Assembly: GCF_949987515.2 (NCBI RefSeq)
Contig: NC_082701.1
Coordinates: 40,751,755 to 40,815,754, forward strand
DNA: 64,000 bases
Direction of reading: 5' to 3'
DNA from: Delphinus delphis
Taxonomy: Eukaryota > Chordata > Mammalia > Artiodactyla > Delphinidae
In this document: positions 44,641-56,489 of the stretch, piece by piece
Layout of the letters: each line of letters starts with the position of its first letter
How positions within the stretch are numbered: the first letter of the stretch is position 1
Made by a program: the position numbers and the translations under genes
Notes under the pieces: generated by a model
Told to the model about the DNA's origin: nothing
The model's database searches: none
Seen by the model: the letters and a program-made list of their open reading frames with translations, nothing else

Positions 44641-45390
44641 AGACACACACGCAGTGGCCGATGGTTCTCTGGGACAAGCCAGTTCACAGAAAGTGCTCAT
44701 CAGATCTGCGGTAAGAGAGACAGGTTCCATCCCAATGCTGGGGCCCGGAATAGTGACACAAGTGTCAAGGCCAAGCAGGCTTCTAAGTGAGCGCCACCCT
44801 AAACTCTCCTTGTATGCACCGATGGTCTGAGAATGGAGGCTTCAGGTCAGAGCCTCAGAGGTGTCCAGGACTCAGGCCTGGAACAGTGGGCACAAGGCTT
44901 GAAGGAGTAAGACTCATTCCTAATTCCTCTCTCTGAGTCCTGATGGAATCAGGCCTAGGTGAGACAGAGGCAAAGGAATTAGCCTTCAGTAGCACTGAGC
45001 TAAGGTAGGTCTCTCAGGAGAAAGGTCACATGTACAAAAAGATCAATACAAGGACACAAGAGCCTGGTACCCAAAGGGTGGGTCAGATGCTAAGAGCATT
45101 AGGAGTTCAGGGAAGGGATGGGTCACCTAGGAGACAAATAGTGCAGGAATGAAGTGTACGGTCTCCTAAGGGGGTGAAGATTTGAGTGAATGAAGAGTTG
45201 GACTGCAGCGAACAAGAAGTGGATAGGAGTGATGAAGTGGACACTTAGGAAAAAAGAAGATGGTGGGAGAGAAGGAGAGGAAGCAAGATCCAGCTTTCCA
45301 GGGGAAGAGGGGCAGACCCATTGGCTAAGGGAGAGCTCATGTAGATATGACCAGAAAATAAGGGCTAACTGTGAACGCTAAGAGAAGCAA
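44641..45390. other. Unique sequence, no gene seen
   Basis: Parts at 45120-45390 (AGACAAATAGTGCAGGAATG) may be very diverged L2. No coding signal. Confidence 0.4.
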
Positions 45391-45394
45391 CTTT

Positions 45395-45480
45395 GCTTCT
45401 AGGTTGTGGCACATGAAAGCCACTCAGAATTTTTGAGCAAAGAAATGATATGTGCTTTAAAAATAAAGATTTAAATGAGT
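45395..45480 (-). mobile_element. L2 LINE fragment
   Basis: GAAAGCCACTCAGAATTTTT, GAGCAAAGAAATGATATGTG and GCTTTAAAAATAAAGAT follow antisense L2. Its end is the seed of the minisatellite that follows. Confidence 0.65.
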
Positions 45481-45735
45481 CAGTGCATGGTTGGATGGAT
45501 GGATGGATGAATACGCATCAGTTAGGACAGGCAGATGTATGCTTTAAACATAAAGATATGGATGAAAGAATAAATGGATTGATGGGTGCACGAATGGATG
45601 GATAGTTGAATACGTAACAATGAAAACATACAGATACGCGCTTTAAAGATAAAGATCTGAATGAGTATATGAATGACTAAATGAATGGACGCATGCATGG
45701 ATAGGCACATGGGTAGATGGAGGAATGGACGACGA
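45454..45735. repeat. Three-copy minisatellite, 87-99 bp unit, with ATGG-rich filler
   Basis: GCTTTAAA-N-ATAAAGAT recurs at 45454, 45541 and 45640. Each copy is followed by ATGA/ATGG-rich sequence, then GAATACG and CAGAT before the next copy. A short (GGAT)n run lies at about 45493-45509. Confidence 0.85.
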
Positions 45736-45739
45736 TGTG

Positions 45740-46470
45740 GCAGAAAGAAGAGCCTGTGGAAGTCAATTAAGTCCTCTAGTGAATAGCTTTGACACTTAGG
45801 TCCATCAGTGCTGCTGCCTTCCACTGCCCCACTCCCTGGGGCCCATCCCATCAGCCCGGTACTGTGGGCTCACCTGAGTACTGGTGAAATGGTTCAGGAG
45901 AATGTGTCGTGAGGGTGACAGGAGCTCACTGATCACAGCCAGGCTCTAGCTCTTCTGGGAGCAGATCACAATGGCATAGGATGAAGGCTGCAAGATGGGG
46001 AACGCAGGTATGCCACACTCGTTTGTGCATATGCCTCACGGGCCCCAGTTGTGGCAAAGGGGACTTCCAACCACCTTGCCTTATTGTCACGTTGAATACA
46101 ATGCCAGGCACGTAGTATTATAATTGCTCAATGAAAGTTTGATGCATTGAAAAGAAATTTCCTTGAAGTTCCCTGGATGGGACAAATAAACAAGCTGTGT
46201 ATAACTGACACCATCCCCACCATCCCATCCCCACGAAAGCCATTGTTAGAGAGGAGTGAGTTGAACAGTCCATAACCCGACCTTCAAGGGAAGACATAAA
46301 TCAGACCTCATCAGCTTTCATGGAAACAAATTCTATGAAACGAGCCTGCCATCTGCCTTTTGTGTTATAGATCAAGCTTCCCTTGGATCTTTTATGCCTG
46401 CAGGCTGAGGTCCATATTCCTTACCAAACATGCACAGTCCCCCACTTTATGACCTCCAGCTTTAAAAATA
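45740..46470. other. Unique sequence, no gene seen
   Basis: A short L2-like end (GGCACGTAGTATTATAATTG, CTCAATGAAAG) lies near 46105-46140. Nothing coding. Confidence 0.4.
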
Positions 46471-46479
46471 TCCATATGG

Positions 46480-46815
46480 TCCTTCGTTTATTGATTGCTA
46501 ATTATGTGTGGGAGAATATATCAGGCATTGGAACCAAGATGAATGAGATACGTTCCTTCTCCTCAAGGAGAATATTATCTATTAGAGAGACGGGTACTTA
46601 TACATGTACTATACATTTGATGTAATGCATTACAGCACAGTAACTAAAAAGGTAGGCATGTGACCCAAGTAACACAGAGGAGTAAGGGATGAGTGAGTAA
46701 CTCTGCCTAAGGGTTGGGGAAGGTGTCATTATTTAAGTTTATTCTGGAAGGTTAAGTGGAAGTTTCCCAGGCCAAAAAGAAGGGCAAGGAAACTTCAGGC
46801 AGAGGGAATAGTCTC
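46480..46815 (-). mobile_element. L2 LINE 3' part
   Basis: GATTGCTAATTATGTGTGGG, CTCCTCAAGGAGAATATTAT and GAAACTTCAGGCAGAGGG. Confidence 0.7.
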
Positions 46816-46819
46816 AGTT

Positions 46820-47485
46820 AAGACCCTTGGTTACAAGTTATGGAAATTGAAGTGAAATAGGAAATTTAATATCTGGAGACCTGCCCTGTCGATTCACAGG
46901 TTGGTTGCACAAGTCCCATGAGAGGATATATAAAAATGCTTTGTAAGCTACAAAGTTCTGAGCAGATGCAAGGGCTTACTATAGAAGGTGCTCGGTGTCT
47001 GGGTAGCGATTGATTGGCCACTTTGGCACAGCCCAGTGGGCAGTCCATAACACGTCCCTGAACCAAGACGCGCTAATAGAGAGCCTACTGAGGCGAGTCT
47101 TTAACTTGAGGGCTCCCCTGGTACCCATTTGGATTTTGTTTGACTGTGAAAGGACTGGGATGGAAGGGATGGGCAAGGGGTGAGGTCGGACCGACTTGGA
47201 ACCAAAGAGCTATGGTCACTGCTGCTTGAAGAGTCATCAAAATGAAAATGAAATCGCTTGGTGGTTATTAAGTGATGAAAGGAAGGATATATGGGCACCA
47301 TTTGCACTTTGCAGGAATCGGGACTCTGAACATCAAAGCATTCATCAACAATGGACTAAGCATCTATTATTTGTAAGGACCTATGGTTAAGTAGAATGAG
47401 GGAGAGAGAAGTGAAAAAAATGCATAGACCCTCCCCTCAAGGAGTCTGAGATTTGTAACAAAATCTTACGACATGGTTGGTAAGT
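46820..47485. other. Unique sequence, no gene seen
   Basis: Opposed short frames at 46866-47390 only. 47300-47420 may be a diverged L2 end (CAACAATGGACTAAGCATC). Confidence 0.4.
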
Positions 47486-47489
47486 GCCA

Positions 47490-48180
47490 GGTCCAAACCC
47501 ACCTCCTGATTTCCACCCCCAAACTACTCCTCCACTCGTTTCCATCTAGGTGAATGGTACCTCCGTTCACCGAATTGCTCGGGCACAAGTCTGAAATTCA
47601 GTTCCACTGTTTCCCTCCCCTCCTCCCCGCATCCAATCCATCAACAAGTCCTGTTGGCTCTTCCTCCAAAGGAAATCCCAATCCTGCCATTCCTTAGACG
47701 CCATCGTCTCTGCCTGGGATGTTGTTTCCACGCTCACCTTCCCACAGCCCGGCAACCAGATCAACCTTTTCAAAATGCAGATCAGATTATGACACCTACT
47801 CCTCTCAGCACCCCATCCCCCCAACTAGAGCTTCATGCTTAGACCCCAATCCAGATTCTTTGCAGTGGTCCACCAAGGCTACAAGCTCTCCGTTGTTTCA
47901 CCCCTGACCATTTTTTAACCATTGCTCTGGCCCTCATTCACTACCCTCCACACTTGCTTTCTCCCCCACCAGACTTATTCCCATCCCCAGGGTTTTGCCT
48001 TTGCTGTTCCCTCTGCCAGACTCACTCTTGCCTAGACCTGCATAAGGTCACTCTCTCACCACACGCAGACTCTGCTCAGAGATGCTTTCCCCGACGTTCT
48101 TGCTGAAGTTGCCACCCCTCCAGCCCCACTGCTCTCCGCTTATCCAACTTTTTTTCCCATAGGAATGATGTAGTGCACAT
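47490..48180 (+). mobile_element. L2 LINE ORF2/3' part
   Basis: ATCCAATCCATCAACAAGTC, CTGTTGGCTCTTCCTCCAAA, then ATGCAGATCAGATTATGACA and TTTGCTGTTCCCTCTGCCAG in sense order: the reverse-transcriptase C-terminal part of L2, broken by many changes. Confidence 0.9.
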
Positions 48181-48530
48181 AGTAGGTACTAAACCAATCG
48201 TGTTTGAATGAATGCATGCAAGAGAAACACCAGGGAACGAGTACACATACTGCTGGGGCTGGGTTCTGGAAGAGGCATATGATCTGACCAGGTGAATGAA
48301 GAACAGGACGTTCCAAGCAGAGGGAATATACAAACCAAGACAGAAGGATGTGGAAGGACGTGGCACATCTGTGGGAGTGGAGACAATTCAGTTATAAGGC
48401 TCGTGCGCACCCATGAGTAGTGGGATGCTAGGCAAGGTGGGTCACGGAGGGCCCTGTGCACCGTGCCGGGGACCAGATCTCCAGCTGCAAGATGGCATCT
48501 CACATCATGGGAGATTATTGTGAGGAGTGG
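48181..48530 (-). mobile_element. L2-like LINE fragment
   Basis: ACGTTCCAAGCAGAGGGAAT, ATACAAACCAAGACAG and GTCACGGAGGGCCCTGTGC are antisense L2. The two L2 blocks are tail to tail at about 48180-48215. Confidence 0.65.
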
Positions 48531-48534
48531 TAAA

Positions 48535-49250
48535 GGGACTCCTGGAGAGAGAGGTCACTGAGCCTGAAGCTGAAAGAGTTTGGGGCTCAAGGTGGTTCAC
48601 AAGAGTTTGCAAACCTTGCAATAACGTCACATGTAATTTCCCAGCTGCCCATGCCCCCTCCCGGGTCTGTTTATGTCGGTCCCTCTATGGGGTGATGACT
48701 TCGTTCTGTGTCTTTAGTTCAAATTCCTCAGGTGAAAAGAAATTTGATTGACTCCTGTTTTCTCTGTTAAAAGAGGCCACGCTTTAAAGGCCGGCTGGCA
48801 GCCAGGATGCTTCTCTCTTGAGTCAGATGTTCCTGCCTGATTCAGTTAGCTGTGGCCTGATTGGAAAGAAGGTCACATGGCATGAACAAGGCTGCTTGGC
48901 CGCCCTGCCCCCTGCAGGGACCGTGGACAGGGTGGTTCCTTTAGTAGGGGAAGTGGGACCCACCACACCCCAAGGCTGACCAGTACTATATATATATGTC
49001 ACCCCAAACGCAAGTAATCCTAAAACTAAACACAAAATAGGAATTGTTTTAAGTCTCCCAAGTATTTGTCCTGAGCTAGGCAGAGCTCCCAGACAGTCTC
49101 TATTCTGAGTTCCTCTTTTTGTGTAACCGATAAGGCTCCTGGCCGAGTGGCAGAGAGGCATAAAGAAGTGAGCCCTGAGCGAGGATGGCCTCAGTTTACC
49201 CACCAGTATAAGGGGGGAGGGCAGGATGACCCCAGTCAGTAAGGACACTC
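48535..49250. other. Unique sequence, no gene seen
   Basis: A 141-codon minus frame at 48823-49248 has no recognisable domain. Confidence 0.45.
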
Positions 49251-49254
49251 CTGG

Positions 49255-49640
49255 CTACAAGAGAGAAAAAGCCCCCACTGGCATAAACTGTAAGGACCCT
49301 CCAGAGTTCATAGAACAGGAAGTCCAGAGTTAAGCTGAGCCCAGGGTTATGACACTCGGCACTCATCACACCACCAGGACCCAGGCTCTAGCCCTCTCTC
49401 TGCCCCAGAATCAGCAGTCCTCAGTGCTGGTGTCATCTTCAGCCTGGTAGCGAGGTGTCTGCAGCAGTCCTGGGCATCGTGCATGGACGGGACAATATCC
49501 AAAAGAGGAAGAGGAACCTCTCTTCCTGTGACTCCCTTAGAAGAGAGGAGAGACTATTCCAGAAACTCCCAAAGATTCTGCCTGCTCTCTCATTGGCCAG
49601 AATTGGGTCACATGACCCTTGCCATTGTCAAGGGGAATGG
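49255..49640. mobile_element. Ancient repeat, family unassigned
   Basis: GAAAAAGCCCCCACTGGCAT, then CTCTCATTGGCCAGAATTGG and GTCACATGACCCTTGCC follow a known dispersed mammalian repeat. Confidence 0.5.
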
Positions 49641-49904
49641 GATTACCCTTAGATCAATCTAGGGATGAGGATCCTCTCCCTCTGAAACAGGTATCTTTGC
49701 CGGGGAAGGATGGATGTCTGAAGCAGTTCAGGTTCTCTTGGGAAGGAGAATGGGGACATGCACGAATGCTGGGAAGCAGCCTAAGTGCCCACTCCACTCT
49801 AAGGACCATTCCAGACAACAACAGAGACAAAGGCACCAAGAAAGATAGGGCTCAGGAAGTGCAGAGACGGCCTCCTGTACAAACAAAGGCACGCATAGGT
49901 GTGG

Positions 49905-50035
49905 AGGCAGAAGCTCTGCTTTCAAATCACAGCTCTGCCACCCACTAACTGTTGTGTCCTCACTGAATTTCAGTTTGTCCACCTGTAAAATGGGTGTTCA
50001 AATATCTGTTCTGACTCTGTAATCATCTCATACCC
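49905..50035 (+). mobile_element. MIR SINE fragment
   Basis: AAATCACAGCTCTGCCACCC, AGTTTGTCCACCTGTAAAAT and GGGTGTTCAA. Confidence 0.85.
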
Positions 50036-50039
50036 AAAC

Positions 50040-51415
50040 AAAATAATGGAGGCAGAAGAGGTTCCCAGCCTGAGGAGGGTGACAGCTCATGTGGTAGAGA
50101 AACTGGTTATTATTAACGAGACAGAGACAGAGAGACAGAGAGAGCGTGCCTGCAGAGTCAGAGTGAAGGGCAGGCCAGGGACGAAGGCCAGGGTGGCTTG
50201 TGGGCACATCGAGGTGTGACTGGTAGTCTGTGTCATTTCGCTCTGCCCCTCAGAGCCATAAACGCCCTCCTCAACCCTGGGATATTCCTGTTTGCAGGAA
50301 GACACCAAATAACGAAGAAAAGAAACTCAGGAGACCCAAGCAGATCTCCATCAGCCCAGGGACTGTGTTGGTGCTGCTGGCAGAGATGGTTTTCTCTAGG
50401 ATTGAGGGCTCGATCTCCTTAAATCAGCACCCTAGAAACGTCCTGGAGATGGTGGGGAAGCCATCTTCAACGTGATCCTTTGCAAACCGACCAGTGGATT
50501 AACGCGCAGGGCAGGTCTCCCGAATCGAGATTTTTAGTTTTTTGAATTTTGAGGCTTTTTTCAAAAAATCTCAGTTACCTGGACTGCTGACTTGGCCACA
50601 GGGACGCTGGCTTTAAAATGAGAGAAATAGGCAGGCAGAAACAAGGAGGTACGACTCCATGTTTTGGAGCGCGGCGCCTAATCCAGTTCATTTTAGCGCC
50701 ACGTGACGGTGAGATGCTTCCGTGCCCACAATCAGCACGGCCTTGCCTGTCATGGGGCTGGAGCAGCACTGCTCCCAGGGTAAGGCATGACCTTCTGCTG
50801 GGCGCTGGGAGTTCCGGTGTCGGGCCTAATATCCCTGATTTGGACCTTAGCTGTCAAATCTGTTAAAGAATATTATGGTGCCAGGATGAGGACTGCCTGT
50901 CTGCAGCCACATGCAGGACTTGGTTCTCCGAATGGCAACAGTAGAAGAAAACCCTAGATTCCTGCTGGCGAAAGCAGCCAAGAGCTAAGGCAGATGACTT
51001 GATGGGAGAGCCTGGGCCCAATGCCCCACCCATCATCCATTTACCACGTATGACCTTGGACCAGTCACTGCCCTCTGTGGTCTTGGAGTCCCCCTGTTAG
51101 AAGCGATGGGGTTCCACTAGACGGTCTCTGAGATCCTTTCCAGCTCGGTCCCTCACTGGTTCTTTGACTGGGCACAGTGGCTACAGGATCAGGTCTTCTA
51201 AGGGCTTTTTCTCGCTCAGCCTGGGGCTCTCCAGAGGGTCTGGGCAGAAACATTTGGGAGCAGACCTGGGGTCCTGCACCCACACAGATAAAGGGCAGGG
51301 AAGGGTCAAAACGTGCCTTCAGGCCTTAGTGAAAAGCGCCCAGGGGAATGGCTGGGGGGAGAGCTAGAAAACGCATTTTTGTTGATGCCTCAAATGTCGG
51401 AATCAGAAGGAGCCA
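50040..51415. other. Repeat-poor sequence with a small hairpin
   Basis: A 9-bp inverted repeat TTTTTTGAA / TTCAAAAAA at 50538-50546 and 50560-50568 lies in a CpG-containing, repeat-free stretch (50470-50760). No gene recognised. Confidence 0.4.
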
Positions 51416-51419
51416 GGAT

Positions 51420-51610
51420 TGGGAATATGGAAACCTGGATCGAATTCCCAGTTCTGCTGCACAATTATCCTGTGAGCACGTTTTTTTAGGCCTCAGTGTC
51501 ACCCACCATAAGATGAGAAAATAGTATCTACGTCACAGGGCTACTGGGTTGATTCGATTAGGCAGGTGTGTAAAATGCTTGATACGGGGCAGATACCGAG
51601 AAAATGCCAT
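51420..51610 (+). mobile_element. MIR SINE
   Basis: CGAATTCCCAGTTCTGCTGC, AGGCCTCAGTGTCACCC, TCACAGGGCTACTGGG and AAATGCTTGATACGGGGC. Confidence 0.75.
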
Positions 51611-51614
51611 TTCT

Positions 51615-52460
51615 TTTCTCATCCCGTGCTAGCTGAAGTACCACTAGCTTCCGGCTTCTCAGAAGACCTGAGTTCTGGGAACTAGGGAAACCTCGTCATT
51701 TTGAACAGCATAAACCCAGGGAGTTTAAGCTTCCCGGGTGGGAGGGGCAGCTGGCTGCGCAGTCTCAGTTCATTTGGCTCCAGAGTTACAGCCCCTTGAG
51801 CTCTCTCCCTGTAAACAGCTCTTCCAAGAGCCCACTGGCCCGAGCCTGGTCTCAGACAAACCCTTCCCCTACGAAGCAGCTGGGATGGGCCAGAGTATGC
51901 AGGGGAGTTGACTAAATCCTGAGGGAGGACAGAGAATGAAGCAAGAGGGCAATACTCAGACTCAGTTTCTCCTCTGCTCTCAGCAGGAGATCCACATGCC
52001 CTTGGAGGCAGCCACCCATCACAGCCCCTTGCCTGATACCCCACTTCCCAACTTCTGGATCAACCCTAAGAGATGTCACTGCCTCACCCATGAGCCTCCC
52101 GATGAGATTTCAACCCCCTAGAGGTCAAGCTTAGAGATCCCCATTCCTGGAGGTGACCCCCATGTCTCACAGATGCCAGATCTGGTCTGAGAAGCTCCGC
52201 TTCCCCTAGGCAGTTTGTACCAGGAATGATGTCCTCTTCCAGGCAAGACCCACCCTGACACATAGGGTAAGGCTTGCCCTCTCCTGGTTGGCGGTGACCC
52301 TCCAGGGCGGTAGCATTCCAGTTTCTATGCTAACACAGCAATGGTATCAGCAGTCCTGGCCAGCGGTCCTTCTGTCTGCATTCTTCCTGGTTGGGGAAGA
52401 CAGGCCGATGCTTAGGGATGGGGTGGGAAAATTGAGGGAAGATGGGAAATCTCTGGGACT
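51615..52460. other. Unique sequence, no gene seen
   Basis: A 120-codon minus frame at 51682-52044 has no recognised domain. Confidence 0.45.
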
Positions 52461-52469
52461 CTGGCTATG

Positions 52470-52690
52470 TATTCAGTCATTTAATAAGCTTTCCGAAGCA
52501 CCTACTATATACTAGGTCTGTGCTGGGCACTGGAAAGTGACAGATGCAACCAAGAACTCTATTGGGGAAGGTGGCATATGTGTAAAGATGGCTGTCTAGG
52601 AAAAAAAAAGTGTGCTGTAAGAGCAGATCAAATTTGGGAGTGCAGAGAAAGATGGGGAGGGCATTTGGCCCGGGCAAGTTGGAAAGGGTT
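52470..52690 (-). mobile_element. L2 LINE 3' end
   Basis: GAAGCACCTACTATATACTA, GTCTGTGCTGGGCACTGG, and a diverged continuation. Confidence 0.65.
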
Positions 52691-52699
52691 TCACAAAGG

Positions 52700-53580
52700 G
52701 AGCTGAGTACTTAGAGAATGGTTCTGATTCTCCTAAGAATAACAACTACCCCTTTTTGATTCCCTGGAAAAAATCGTTGAAACACCCTGGGTTGGAACAG
52801 CTGTCCTGAGAAAAAAATCCAGAGTCTGGCAAACAAGGAGCAAACTTCTAAAAGGAGTCCCAGGAACGTGAATCCGGATACAGATCCAAGATGCTAAGAT
52901 CTTCCTGGGGGACGGAGTGTGCGCACAGCCCTGGGTTGAGGAATGTCAGTAACTAAACCAAGACCTGCATCTGTTTGTAAAAAGATTTGTACTTCTGGGA
53001 ATAGTCCCGGAGGGAAATTGGTCATGGATTGCTAGGAAACCAGCAATCCCTGCTGGGCTTTCTGCTCCCTGCTACGTTTGCACATGTTTGTTTTCCCCAG
53101 GCTCTTGCCTGCTCTCCTCTCTAAACACACAGGCAAACTCACCAGCATATGTTCCAGCTCCCACCCCCATGTCTTCCTGAATAAAAACACCAGCACGTGC
53201 AAGACAATGGATGGTGTTGCCACAGATGGCGGCGCTCCAGATGGTGCAGACGGTGGAAGAAGAGCCCACGGGTTTCTACGTTTTGTTTCTGTTTGGTCTT
53301 CTGTTTCCATGGCTGATCATTAAAGCACAGTGTTTGCCTTGATGAAAAGTGGGCTTGCCTTGCTACAGGTGGGAATATATTTCATAAATGTTGCATTGCA
53401 CAGTAGGGAACCAAGCTGAGTGAGCACTTTGAAGTGCTATCGTTTCTGTGTTAGACCAAAGCTTCTCTTTCACTGGTCTTTAAAACCCAACTGTGACAAG
53501 CCAGGCACACATAGATGTGCATGGATGTGTGTTTATTCTTTCAGGACCCCCTGGTGCAGCCAGAAGTTGGTCTTTGGCCA
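52700..53580. other. Unique sequence, no gene seen
   Basis: Short opposed frames at 53032-53323 without domains. CAGATGGCGGCGCTCCAGAT near 53225 contains a YY1-like GATGGCGGC, alone and without promoter context. Confidence 0.4.
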
Positions 53581-53607
53581 TTACATATATGCATACATAC
53601 ATACATT
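53581..53607. repeat. (CATA)n microsatellite
   Basis: Short CATA/TACA repeat after ATATATG. Confidence 0.85.
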
Positions 53608-53849
53608 CTAATGTTGATACTTAAGGGTAGGGAAATGGAATGGATTCTTACCAGTAGATGAGTGACTTTTAGTAAATTCATTTCTGAAATGACACCCATT
53701 ATTATTAAGCACCTTCTTGTCCGTAGCACTGCATTAATATCCCAGAACCCAGGAAGCAGAAAGGCCTGACCCCTGAAAATGTAGACGGCGCTCTGATATG
53801 CCACCTACCACATACAAAGGCAGCGGACCAGGGAGACTATCTGGCAGTT

Positions 53850-54120
53850 GGGAGAGACCACTGGGCTTTGGAGTTAGACAAACCTGGGTCTAAACTGCAT
53901 GTGAATTCAGATATTTTCACTTATCTAAGCCTCAGTTTCTTCTAAAGAGAATTTCTTTAAGTTAATTTCTCTAAGAGAATTTCTTCTAAGTTAATTCTAA
54001 AATAGAATTAAAAGGACCTATCTTACAGGGTTATTATGATGAGGACAACGTAAGACAACTCACCTAAAGCCCCAGGCAGTGTGTCCTCAACCCAGATGGT
54101 GCTCAGTGAATGTGAATTTC
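53850..54120 (+). mobile_element. MIR SINE with internal 28-bp duplication
   Basis: GGAGTTAGACAAACCTGGGT, CTAAGCCTCAGTTTCTTC, then a tandem 28-bp pair (53946-53973, 53974-54001, each starting AGAGAATTTCTT) before CTTACAGGGTTATTATGATG. Confidence 0.8.
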
Positions 54121-54890
54121 CGTCTCCTTCTGCCCTCCATACGGAGCTCCCAGCAGCCTCTCTCGTTCCTTCGTCTCGTCGCTTCTTTCTCCTTTGGGAG
54201 TATTTGCTAGGGCACAGTTAAAACTGCATCATAGACAACCTCTGATCCCCTCTGGGTTCTTCTTTCCGGAGTCTCAGGCAGCAGACTCACACCTCTCTTT
54301 CCTCTCAACTTCTTTGCACTCTCCCTTCCCAAGGTCTTGGGGACATTTGTGCCCAAGCCCTATTTTTCCCATCCCCGAATATCACAAATGCTCATTTTCT
54401 GTATCTAAAATTTGCTGTCAAATGTATTTAACCAACTGAGGAGTCCTTTGGGGCCTCACTTGGTTCCAAAGTCACTTCCTCTACAGTCTGAAAAAGAACT
54501 TGGTCTCCAAGGTGATTTCACTCTCTCTGATGTGGAAAGGATGTCGACATTACACAAATGGTGTGCTTGCTATCGATCTGTTTTCTTTTCTTTGAGGATT
54601 TCTGTGAAAAACACGTTCGGGTTTTATTTTTAGCAAATTGATGATTCCTTCTGCCTGCACACATGTCCACCTGTCTGTCTGTCAATGAGCACAGCCACCC
54701 CAAGCCCAAGGAAAGCTTTCTTTGCCTGGCCTAGACATGTCTATTCATCTTAAGAGCTTCATGCTGAGGAAATGGTTTAAGGTCTTTGGGAATTGAAAAA
54801 TGGCAACTTACGAGTATGATCTCCAATGGTCGTATTTCCTACACATGAAGCCATTTGGGTCATTTGTAGTCAGCATCCTGGAACTGTACT
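54121..54890. other. Unique sequence, no gene seen
   Basis: Only frames of 63-81 codons, without domains. Confidence 0.45.
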
Positions 54891-54894
54891 GAAT

Positions 54895-54965
54895 GATTCA
54901 CTGTTTTCTATGCTGTCTTATGCTTCCTTGCCTTTGCTTGTGTTATTCTCTCTTCCCAAAATATC
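54895..54965 (+). mobile_element. L2-like LINE fragment
   Basis: GCTTCCTTGCCTTTGCTTGT and CTCTTCCCAAAATATC fit a sense L2 stretch. Confidence 0.5.
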
Positions 54966-54969
54966 ATTT

Positions 54970-55240
54970 CTCATTCATTCATTCATTTGATCAAAAATAT
55001 TTATTACCTACCTATCCTAGAGAAGGTGCCACGCTGAGTGTTGGGATTCACAGATGGGCAAAACCAAATTCTGTCCCTCAGATGTTATCTTAAGAGCGAT
55101 AGAAATCATTGAACCGTTTTAGGGTGGGTACTGGATCTGATTAGATGATTAGATGGGAATGAGCATTTTGGCAACAGAGTGGCAAATCGATTGAAGAGGA
55201 CAGGTTTGAACGTGGGAATTTCTGCTTTTAACCATGATAG
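54970..55240 (-). mobile_element. L2 LINE 3' end
   Basis: (ATTC)n, then AAAAATATTTATTACCTACC, GTGTTGGGATTCACAG and ACTGGATCTGATTAGATG. Confidence 0.7.
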
Positions 55241-55244
55241 AAAA

Positions 55245-55780
55245 ATTGGCACAGGACATAAATAACTACATAAGTAGATGGAATATATAAGCCAGCTGCT
55301 TTCTGGCAGTGGCAGTGGGCAACACAAGATCGTGATCCCTGAAGAAAGAGAAAATCGTGAGGTGAGGTCTCATTTTCTCCAGTTCTCCATCTAGGGACAA
55401 TTTTCTAACTGTGATGTAGGGAGTCAGAGCCCATACGGAGCATGATACTCCCGTTGACCTGAGGAGATAGGGATAGGATTTGGAGACTGTTCAAGTTGCA
55501 GGAAACTGGGGGGCAGGCCATCACAGAGTGGGGAGCTGTGCAGAGGGAGTCCCCAGAACCCTATGTGGTGGGAGGGCTGGGATGCACAAGCATAGGGCAA
55601 GGCTACGTAAAGCTTACCAACAGTGCTTTTACAAGGTTGAGAGTGGACTGGAAATGCAGGAGGTTGAGCAATTCCAGGAGGTGCTGGGGTTCCGGCCCAG
55701 CCAGAGGGTAGAGACCTTGTTAACACCCAGAGATCCAGTTAAGACACCAGAAAAGCCATGCCTTAGGAGTCAGAACATGT
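55245..55780. other. Unique sequence, no gene seen
   Basis: Frames of 100-116 codons at 55424-55830 overlap on both strands without domains. Confidence 0.45.
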
Positions 55781-55787
55781 CCTATAG

Positions 55788-55984
55788 CAGGGGTCAGCAA
55801 ATTATGGGTCCTAGAATATATAATTTCTAAGTGTAGCCACCTATGTTTGTAAATAAAGTTTTATTGGAATACATCCATGCCCATTTGTTTACAATGACAG
55901 AGTTGACTATTTGCTACAGAGACCATATGGCCCACAAGCCTTAAATATTTATCTGGCCCTTAAGAAAAAGTTTTCTGACCTTGG
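55788..55984. mobile_element. hAT-type non-autonomous DNA transposon
   Basis: CAGGGGTCAGCAAATTATGG, AATAAAGTTTTATTGGAATA and GACCATATGGCCCACAAGCC. It is the same family as 34539-34760, in the opposite orientation. Duplications TCCTATAG (55780-55787) and TCCTTGAG (55985-55992) match at 6 of 8. Confidence 0.88.
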
Positions 55985-56049
55985 TCCTTGAGTAAGGACT
56001 ATTCAAGACCTGTCCCAATAAAGCCTAAAAACAAACTTCAACAAGATCC

Positions 56050-56480
56050 ACAGGGCATTTTGCAATTTGATTCCTGTGAAGTTACAAGAGCTTAGAAAAC
56101 ACCTTGACCTTTCACAGAATGCCCCTCACCCCACAAAAAGCATAAAACCAAACCTCTCAAAGTTCAAGATGATCTGCCAGATAGATGGTGTTCCAGATTG
56201 AACAGTTTGCTGGAACTAAACTGAACATTCTTCAGAGGAAGATAACAGAATCTAGACTCTCCGTGATGCGTCATTCATATTGTCCAGAATACAATAAAAA
56301 GTCACTAGACATGCATAGAAACAGGAAAATCTAATCCATACGCGAGAAAAAAATACTTAGTAGAAACAGACTCACAAGGAAAACCAAATGTTGGATTTAG
56401 TAAAGACTTTGAAGTTCATATTATAAACAGTATATTAGGGAAATATGATCCTAATGAGTTAATAGACCAGTCTTTGCAGA
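56050..56480 (+). mobile_element. Old L1 or HAL1 ORF1-region fragment
   Basis: AAAAGTCACTAGACATGCAT, AGAAACAGGAAAATCTAATC and GTAGAAACAGACTCACAAGG match the ORF1 region of HAL1/old L1. No open frame remains. Confidence 0.6.
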
Positions 56481-56489
56481 GAAAAGGAG

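Noticed and set aside
53220..53245. GATGGCGGC (YY1-like) site as a possible L1 or host promoter.
   Set aside because: Isolated; no L1 5'UTR or CpG-rich promoter around it.
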